Positions 6,894-9,750 of a stretch of 9,750 nt of DNA are shown here, in pieces. Position 1 is the stretch's first letter. Each line of letters begins with the position of its first letter. This DNA comes from Rhodopirellula sp. (lineage in GTDB: Bacteria > Planctomycetota > Planctomycetia > Pirellulales > Pirellulaceae), in contig PAUV01000102.1 in the NCBI GenBank assembly GCA_002712845.1, positions 7,953 through 17,702 of the forward strand, written 5' to 3'. The notes beneath the pieces are model-generated. The model saw only the letters and a list, made by a program, of their open reading frames with translations. It was not told where the DNA came from and searched no databases. The position numbers and the translations under genes were made by a program.

Positions 6894-7888
6894 TCATAAA
6901 TTGGAAAGAAAGTATTGAATGCTGGTTCACAGAAATCACCAGGATCATTGAAACGCCGGTTTCGGTTCAGTCCAGCGATGGATGACATTTCCTCGTTGGT
7001 GAGCTCAAAATCATGAATCGCGATGTTTTCCTTCAGGCGTTCAAGGTTGCATGTCTTTGGCACTACCGCAGTGCCACGTTGAACTCCCCAACGCAACAGC
7101 ACTTGGGCGGGTGAACGCTGATGCTGCGAGGCGATGCCTTTGATTAACTCATTTTCCAAGAGCGATTCGTTGGCTTCGGCCATGTTCAATTGGAAATACG
7201 ACTGAGCACCAAGAGGTGAGAAGGCCGTTACACCGATGTTGGACTCGTGGCAGAATCGCGTCAGTTTTTCCTGAGTCAGGTAGGGGTGCATTTCAATTTG
7301 CAGCATGGCCGGTGGTACGTCAGCCTGATTCAGCAGGTCCCGCAACAACGAACAGCCGAAATTGCACACACCGATTTCCTTGACGAGGCCCGCCTTGACG
7401 AGTTCTTCCATTGCCCGCCATGTTTCAATGATGGGAACGCGGTCAGCTTCGACTATGGGGTGCTCCACATCTGGGTCAGTGAACCAGCCAGGTGGATAGC
7501 GGGTTTCGATAGGAACGTGTTTTTGGGCGATCGGGAAATGCACTAAGTACAGATCCAGGTAGTCGACTTGCAAATCCTTCAATGATTTTTCCAGAGCCGG
7601 ACGGACATGCTCTTTGCGGTGGTAGGTGTTCCAAAGTTTCGATGTGATCCAGAGGTCCTCGCGGTTCACGCTTCCCTTCGAGAGTGCTGCGGTCAAGCCT
7701 TCGCCCGTTTGCACCTCGTTGCCGTAGTCGCATGCGCTGTCAAAGTGTCGGTATCCGCACTCGATTGCGTTTTCGACGACTTGAGCGGTCGATTCCTGTT
7801 CGATTTTCCAAAGGCCTAGGCCGACGGATGGTACTTCTCGCCCACTCGCAAGTTGGATCATTTCCTGTCCGATGACTGCGTCTCCCAT
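6890..7888 (-). CDS. Aldo/keto reductase, aldose (xylose) reductase-like
   Basis: A 332-residue NAD(P)H-dependent (alpha/beta)8 barrel that should reduce an aldehyde or aldose to the alcohol. The full catalytic tetrad is visible: D50 and Y55 (HFDSACDYGNE), K84 (TSKLWNTYH) and H117 (LVHFPI). The cofactor loop PKTCNLERLKEN (K278, R284, N288) matches the phosphate-contacting segment of NADP-using members. The 118-165 insert (VPIETRYPPGW... then VPIIETWRAMEELV) and the RFNDP tail strongly recall the AKR2 class (yeast xylose reductase, plant mannose-6-phosphate reductase). ATG 7888 is annotated; ATG 7861 would begin right at the conserved MIQLASG and is a real alternative. It is first in the operon, and its TGA overlaps the dioxygenase GTG. 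Reduction of the aldehyde produced by the dioxygenase is the natural reading; an independent sugar reductase role is the main alternative. Confidence 0.92.
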   Translation of the reverse strand: MGDAVIGQEMIQLASGREVPSVGLGLWKIEQESTAQVVENAIECGYRHFDSACDYGNEVQTGEGLTAALSKGSVNREDLWITSKLWNTYHRKEHVRPALEKSLKDLQVDYLDLYLVHFPIAQKHVPIETRYPPGWFTDPDVEHPIVEADRVPIIETWRAMEELVKAGLVKEIGVCNFGCSLLRDLLNQADVPPAMLQIEMHPYLTQEKLTRFCHESNIGVTAFSPLGAQSYFQLNMAEANESLLENELIKGIASQHQRSPAQVLLRWGVQRGTAVVPKTCNLERLKENIAIHDFELTNEEMSSIAGLNRNRRFNDPGDFCEPAFNTFFPIYE

Positions 7889-8082
7889 GTTGTATCAACG
7901 CCGTGCGGTTGCAATGCACAGCTCGGATGCAAATATCTTGCGATAATGTAACGGATCACGGGTCATTTGAGGGATGCGGGGTAGCGATTTGTCGTTAGCC
8001 TTGCCGGTGAGTTGTTTTGATAAACTGAGGGCTTTAAGTCACGCGTGGTTAGTCCGCTGTATCCCGGTTGGTCGAGTTTTCA
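7889..8082. promoter_or_regulatory. Divergent intergenic region between operon and DUF1080 gene
   Basis: This 194-base spacer must carry the promoters of both the minus-strand operon and the plus-strand DUF1080/oxidoreductase pair. AT-rich patches occur at 7931-7950 (minus reading contains TACATT and CATTAT) and at 8011-8026 (TTGTTTTGATAAACT on the plus strand). Neither has a -35 hexamer at proper spacing, so I cannot fix a promoter. No clear long palindrome or riboswitch-like structure is seen. Shared regulation of the two units from this region is possible but unproven. Confidence 0.4.
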
Positions 8083-8853
8083 ATGAGATGGTTGGCGTTT
8101 TGGTTCTTGTTGGTTAGTGTCTGGACGCCAGTCTGTTTTTCACAACAGTTGGCAGAACCGCTGTTAGAAAAACGGGGTTTTTTGTCGCCCGGCGAATTGA
8201 AGTCAGCTGGCTTTGTCCCCTTGTTTACGGGGGAAGATTTGTCGCGTTGGAGAGTTGAGGAAGGGCATCAAGGTCACTGGCAGGTGAAGGATGGTGTCCT
8301 GAAATACGACGGCAAAGCTGAGCAAAAGAGTAGTTTTGAAAAAAGCCTCTGGACACGGGACGCATTTGGCGACGTGGAGTTTTACGTCGAGTGGTGTTTG
8401 TCGGCGGAACCACGCATGAAAGATCATCCGATTGTGTTGTGGAATGGTGATTTTCTGAGAGATTCAAAGGGAGCAAGAATCACTCGTCCGCATTTGGATG
8501 CAGGTGACAGTGGAATCTATTTTCGGGGTCACTTTCCATGCCAAGCCAATATTTGGAGCCAAGTTTTGGGGTCTGGTGAAGTCAACGGCTATCGGACGAA
8601 TCGCAAATTGCCAGTCAAGTTGCGACAATCATGCTTGCCCTTCAAAAATGCTGACCATCCTCTGGGTGATTGGAACGTCTTTCGAATACGGTTACAAAAT
8701 GAGCGGATGTCGGTGAATCTGAACGGTCACTCGGTTTTGCAAACCGAACCGTTGCCCGACTTGCCCAAGTCTGGGCCAATAGGCTTACAGCATCATGGGG
8801 ATCCAATCGAGTTTCGAAACATATGGGTAAAGGGATTGGCAGCCAATGAGTGA
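8083..8853 (+). CDS. Secreted DUF1080 (3-keto-disaccharide hydrolase family) protein
   Basis: A 256-residue protein from ATG 8083. Residues 1-20 are a signal peptide (MRWLAFWFLLVSVW, cleavage near CFS-QQ), so it acts outside the cytoplasm; an upstream in-frame TTG at 8068 would only extend the peptide. The concanavalin-like DUF1080 fold is marked by GFVPLFTGEDLSRW (43-56), the WQVKDGVLKYDG segment, DVEFYVEW, DSGIYFRG (142-149), DWNVFRIRL and the closing GLQHHGDPIEFRN (234-246). The conserved D142 and H237-H238 region lies where family members keep likely active-site residues. Characterised relatives cleave 3-keto-glycosides, acting after a dehydrogenase oxidises the sugar C3 hydroxyl. The next gene, an oxidoreductase of a suitable family, overlaps by 8 bases (ATGAGTGA), which supports a shared pathway. 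The length is near normal for the family. The natural glycoside is unknown. Confidence 0.9.
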   Translation: MRWLAFWFLLVSVWTPVCFSQQLAEPLLEKRGFLSPGELKSAGFVPLFTGEDLSRWRVEEGHQGHWQVKDGVLKYDGKAEQKSSFEKSLWTRDAFGDVEFYVEWCLSAEPRMKDHPIVLWNGDFLRDSKGARITRPHLDAGDSGIYFRGHFPCQANIWSQVLGSGEVNGYRTNRKLPVKLRQSCLPFKNADHPLGDWNVFRIRLQNERMSVNLNGHSVLQTEPLPDLPKSGPIGLQHHGDPIEFRNIWVKGLAANE

Positions 8854-9750
8854 TGGTAATGTACGAGCTGGCTTGGTGGGTTTTGGTGCTTGGGGACAGC
8901 ATCATGCCAACGCTATTAAGGTGACTGAGGGTGTGGATCTCGTGGCTATCGCGGCCCGCAGTGATTCGTCAACCGCCGCCGCCAAAGAAGCTTATCCCGA
9001 TGCGGATGTGTACAGTGACTTCAACGAGCTGATTGCTCGTGATGATCTGGATTTTATCGATGTGGCTGTTCCCAGCCACTTGCACCATGCGGTAGCAACA
9101 GCGGTGCTTGGGTCAGGGAAACACCTGCTGCTGGAAAAACCCATGGGAGTGTCGCTCGAAGAATGTGACGACATGATTCGCCTGGCAAATGACAACAAGT
9201 GTTTATTTGCAGTCGGGCATGAGTTGCGTTTGTCATCCATGTGGGGCAAAGCAAAATCAATGATTGATGAAGGGTTTATCGGCGACCCGTTGTATGCGTT
9301 GGTGGAATTGTCACGGAATCCTTACCGTCAGGGAGCAGACGGCTGGCGCTACGACATTGATCGCGTGGGCAGCTGGATTCTTGAAGAACCGATCCATTTC
9401 TTTGATCTCGCGCGCTGGTACCTCGAGGCGGCTGGGCAACCTGAGGGTATTTATGCCACCGCAAATTCGCGTCAACCAGATCACCCGGAATTGCATGATA
9501 ATTTCAGTGCCGTCATGCATTTCACTGATGGTGCTTATGCCGTTGTCTCGCAAACGTTGGCGGCATTTGAACACCACCAAACCATTAAGATTACTGGTAC
9601 GAAGGGAGCACTGTGGGCATCTTGGAGTGGTGCGATGGATCGTACACGCCATCCAACTTTCTCATTGCGGGCATTCAATGGTGGTGAGGTTGTCAATGTG
9701 TCCATTGACAAGCCCACAGGAGAGCTCTTCGAGTTAGAGGATCAGATCGC
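8846..9750 (+). CDS. Gfo/Idh/MocA-family NAD(P)-dependent oxidoreductase (partial)
   Basis: The first 301 residues are visible from ATG 8846; the gene runs off the right edge (family members are usually about 330-400 residues). The N-terminal Rossmann domain has GLVGFGAWGQHHA (G12, G14, G17), and EKP at 97-99 is the signature that positions the nicotinamide and a catalytic lysine (K98). The C-terminal substrate domain contains GSWILEEPIHFFDLARW (175-191), with H184 and D187 in the usual GxxxxDxxxHxxD position. No secretion signal is seen, so this copy is probably cytoplasmic, unlike the many Tat-exported planctomycete paralogues. The start overlaps the DUF1080 stop as ATGAGTGA, indicating translational coupling. 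Likely work is oxidation or reduction of a sugar or polyol hydroxyl, for example at C3. The substrate is not determinable here. Confidence 0.9.
   Translation, partial: MSDGNVRAGLVGFGAWGQHHANAIKVTEGVDLVAIAARSDSSTAAAKEAYPDADVYSDFNELIARDDLDFIDVAVPSHLHHAVATAVLGSGKHLLLEKPMGVSLEECDDMIRLANDNKCLFAVGHELRLSSMWGKAKSMIDEGFIGDPLYALVELSRNPYRQGADGWRYDIDRVGSWILEEPIHFFDLARWYLEAAGQPEGIYATANSRQPDHPELHDNFSAVMHFTDGAYAVVSQTLAAFEHHQTIKITGTKGALWASWSGAMDRTRHPTFSLRAFNGGEVVNVSIDKPTGELFELEDQI

Noticed and set aside
8001..8026. Sigma-70 promoter TTGCCG with GATAAA or TAAACT
   Set aside because: The spacing is only 12-14 bases, too short for a normal -35/-10 pair.
8068..8082. TTG start for the DUF1080 protein
   Set aside because: ATG 8083 gives a cleaner signal peptide; the TTG adds only five residues before it.
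9264..9737. 157-residue plus-strand open frame
   Set aside because: It is an out-of-phase shadow of the Gfo/Idh/MocA gene, which shows GxGxxG and EKP motifs in the frame from 8846.

Overview
The window looks like chromosome from a planctomycete, probably of the Pirellulales/Pirellulaceae type. This rests on gene content, not on a marker gene: a secreted diheme cytochrome of the planctomycete heme-binding kind, a DUF1080 (3-keto-disaccharide hydrolase) gene overlapping a Gfo/Idh/MocA oxidoreductase, a secreted lectin-like protein, moderate GC by eye, and almost no recognisable Shine-Dalgarno sequences. I see no rRNA, tRNA, CRISPR array, insertion sequence or phage gene.

Layout, left to right. 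(1) Positions 1-1519, minus strand: the first 506 residues of a secreted diheme c-type cytochrome whose C-terminus lies beyond the window. A short divergent intergenic region follows (1520-1674). (2) 1675-2364 plus: a secreted protein with a TPR-like helical hairpin and a C-terminal domain resembling the LecA/PA-IL lectin fold. (3) 2420-3433 plus: a membrane-anchored endonuclease/exonuclease/phosphatase (EEP) family protein. (4) A 130-base convergent gap. (5) 7888 down to 3564, minus strand: four genes with every junction overlapping, in transcription order an aldose-reductase-like aldo/keto reductase, a TauD/TfdA-type Fe(II)/2-oxoglutarate dioxygenase, an MFS transporter and a TauE/SafE-type anion exporter. 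(6) A divergent 194-base intergenic region. (7) 8083 to the right edge, plus strand: DUF1080 overlapping Gfo/Idh/MocA, the latter cut by the window end.

The most interesting unit is the four-gene minus-strand operon. Its parts match the logic of oxygenolytic desulfonation: MFS uptake, 2OG-dependent C-S cleavage giving an aldehyde plus sulfite, AKR reduction of the aldehyde to an alcohol or sugar, and TauE/SafE export of sulfite. That parallels the described sulfoquinovose dioxygenase plus 6-oxoglucose reductase route. The dioxygenase, however, is long for TauD and carries a His-x-Glu metal motif of the clavaminate-synthase/SyrP type, so the substrate cannot be read from sequence and the sulfonate interpretation is a hypothesis. 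The divergent DUF1080/Gfo-Idh-MocA pair fits a 3-keto-glycoside cleavage route that could release a sugar, or a modified sugar, outside the cytoplasm; a link to the operon is suggested only by proximity.
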